Shown piece by piece: positions 37,084 through 38,417 of a stretch of 38,417 nucleotides of DNA. Numbering within the stretch: position 1 is the first letter of the stretch; each line of letters begins with the position of its first letter. The notes beneath the pieces were generated by a model. That model searched no databases and was not told the DNA's origin. It saw only the letters and a list, made by a program, of their open reading frames with translations. Made by a program: the position numbers and the translations under genes. The stretch is from Microcaldota archaeon (GTDB lineage: Archaea > Micrarchaeota > Micrarchaeia > Anstonellales > Bilamarchaeaceae), in NCBI GenBank assembly GCA_023248035.1, contig JAHFFJ010000002.1:23448-61864 (forward strand), given 5' to 3'.

Positions 37084-37165
37084 CGTTACTCGCGCTTTTT
37101 TAGTAAAAAAGCGCGCCAAAAAACTAACTAAAAAGTTTTTGGCGCACCTTTTTCCTAAAAAGGTG
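37084..37165 (-). other. D-loop intron of tRNA-Tyr (82 nt; ends ambiguous within the repeated AACG)
   Basis: AACG at both junctions 82 nt apart; GCTC/GAGT 4-bp helix with AAC bulge on each strand; three consecutive hairpins inside. Confidence 0.8.
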
Positions 37166-37225
37166 CGTTGAGCTACGACGGGTTGAACATGAAGTATCAG
37201 AAAGTTCTTATAAATCTAGCATATA

Positions 37226-38026
37226 CTAAACGAAACACGCTCTAAATCCGTTTTCTATCTCCGCAGTCTTTATCCTCTCGTATATTGTCCCATCCAAAAT
37301 ATATTCTGCGATTTCTACCAGGCTTGGCAGGATCAAATGAGCTCTTCCAAGTTTTCGGTTGATCTCAAGGCCATCGGTAAGGCTAGTTATCCCAGAAGTG
37401 ACTAGTATTCCTGCCATGCAAGTGTTATCCGATGTTCTTAGATCAGTTTCGGTATCACCAACATTCAGTGCCTCTTCTATAGAGTACGTGCTACTCAATT
37501 CCATCCCCCTATAAAGCATAAATGGTGCTGGTCTGCCCTGTGTTACTTCAGAACTTGTCACTGAGTCACTGAGTATTTGTGCCAAATGGGGAAATTTAGT
37601 GAAAATTTTTTCTGTAGTCTCACGATCATACCCGGTTGTCATTACTATCTTTATCCCCATCTTCCTCAACTTAGAAACAGCATCAAAAACCCCCGGAATT
37701 ACCGCCATTTTTTCTGCTTCCAGTAAGAGATTGGTTTTGAGATATCCGTAAATTATTTGTGCATGCCCATCTCCAGGCTCTCCCCTAAATTCTTTTCTAA
37801 AACTCGCTTTAACTTCAGGCTCTACAAGTATTGCCATAACGTGTGCCATTTTTTCCTTCCCCATATGCCTATCTATCAAAGGGCGTGGCACTTGCAATCC
37901 AAAATTTGTAAATGCTTTTTCAAAAGCGTCTCCGGGCATTTTGCTTCCAGGATCAAAAACCGTTCCTGCTCCATCAACAAGCACAACCTTTATTTCTCTT
38001 GGAACAAATGCTCTTCTCAGCTTCAT
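37226..38026 (-). CDS. Phosphonatase-like HAD hydrolase (PhnX-type)
   Basis: VVLVDGAGTVFD (DxAGT nucleophile motif), HMGKEKMAHV (MGxxK..H), MTTGYDRETTEKI, GRPAPFMLYRGMEL, NVGDTETDL. Confidence 0.8.
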   Translation of the reverse strand: MKLRRAFVPREIKVVLVDGAGTVFDPGSKMPGDAFEKAFTNFGLQVPRPLIDRHMGKEKMAHVMAILVEPEVKASFRKEFRGEPGDGHAQIIYGYLKTNLLLEAEKMAVIPGVFDAVSKLRKMGIKIVMTTGYDRETTEKIFTKFPHLAQILSDSVTSSEVTQGRPAPFMLYRGMELSSTYSIEEALNVGDTETDLRTSDNTCMAGILVTSGITSLTDGLEINRKLGRAHLILPSLVEIAEYILDGTIYERIKTAEIENGFRACFV

Positions 38027-38082
38027 GTTGATCAGTATGCTAAAATGGATTTAAATGGTTAAGTGTGCTAACATTTGTGTAA

Positions 38083-38417
38083 TTAACCTCTTGGTATTGA
38101 ATCAACCGCACAAATCTTATCTGGATATTGGGCACATAATGCCCCAAAAAGATCATCATAACGAATCCTTATGGAAAGCGAATGCGCGGCATCGTCCGTT
38201 CCTCCTATCGAAACATCCACTTCCAATGAACCAAGCCTCCCAGAATCCTTTCCTTTCTTTCCAACCACTCTCGCGTCAGGGCTTTCAAGTACCATGAACC
38301 CGATTTTTCGTGCTGCATTTTCATCTAGGAAAGGCGTGCAAGTTCCAGCTACCATTCCTGAAGGTATTTTTTCCGATATTCCTAAACCGGTATCTTCATC
38401 AATACCAGATTCTGGCC
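38083..38417 (-). CDS. Hypothetical protein, C-terminal part (5' end outside window)
   Basis: Frame remains open upstream of the listed Met to the window edge (SGIDEDTGLGISEKIPSGMVAGTCTPFLDENAARKIGFMVLESPDARVVGKKGKDSGRLGSLEVDVSIGG). Confidence 0.55.
   Translation of the reverse strand, partial: PESGIDEDTGLGISEKIPSGMVAGTCTPFLDENAARKIGFMVLESPDARVVGKKGKDSGRLGSLEVDVSIGGTDDAAHSLSIRIRYDDLFGALCAQYPDKICAVDSIPRG

Larger units (their letters stand above)
36946..37182 (-). tRNA. tRNA-Tyr(GUA) with three putative introns (D-loop 82 nt, 37/38 54 nt, T-loop 29 nt)
   Basis: Acceptor CCCGTCG/CGACGGG + A73 (C1-G72, as in archaeal tRNA-Tyr); D arm GCTC-AACGGTA-GAGC; anticodon arm CCCCG-CTGTAG|A-CGGGG; variable CGGTT; T arm GCTTG-TTCAAAT-CAGGC. 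Spliced length 72 nt. TATA-like TTTATAAG upstream at 37208-37215. Confidence 0.85.

Noticed and set aside
36946-37182. Interpretation of the hairpin cluster as a CRISPR array or terminator cluster
   Set aside because: Hairpins are not regularly spaced identical repeats with unique spacers; the flanking pieces assemble into a complete tRNA-Tyr, which explains the locus better.
1-38417. Transposons, prophage or defense islands
   Set aside because: No transposase, integrase, phage structural or CRISPR-Cas genes recognised; vapBC is the only mobile-type module.

Overview
This is an AT-rich, gene-dense archaeal chromosomal segment. The archaeal call rests on class I LysRS, archaeal-type ThrRS, FEN1, an MBF1-like factor, geranylgeranyl reductase, Dph6, a DRG-type GTPase and BHB-like tRNA introns. 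A small-genome or DPANN-like lineage is plausible but cannot be proven from the window. Most of the window is housekeeping: GTPase, VapBC, purM and purH, thrS, lysS, fen, ksgA, a 5S rRNA, and a bacterial-type grpE-dnaK-dnaJ cluster. The most interesting signal is a pair of interrupted tRNA genes on the minus strand. tRNA-Asp(GUC) at 28721-28940 appears to carry two introns, one in the D-loop and one at 37/38. tRNA-Tyr(GUA) at 36946-37182 appears to carry three, in the D-loop, at 37/38 and in the T-loop. Removing them gives clean 74-nt and 72-nt cloverleaves. The large Tyr D-loop intron and the Asp anticodon intron share the same modular three-hairpin architecture and a common GCGCTTTTT(T)ACTAAAAA(A)GCGC module. 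A related module is in the Tyr T-loop intron, which suggests introns spreading between tRNA genes and positions. Other points of interest: a hairpin plus three 30-bp repeats in the dnaK leader (possible thermosensor), an anomalous grpE start, a structured leader/uORF before a PLP enzyme, a degenerate LAGLIDADG protein, a phosphonatase-like HAD enzyme with its Schiff-base Lys conserved, a Lys-rich disordered protein, a PSI-domain lipoprotein, an orphan HExxH protein, an orphan YeaH/DUF444 protein and a vapBC operator array.
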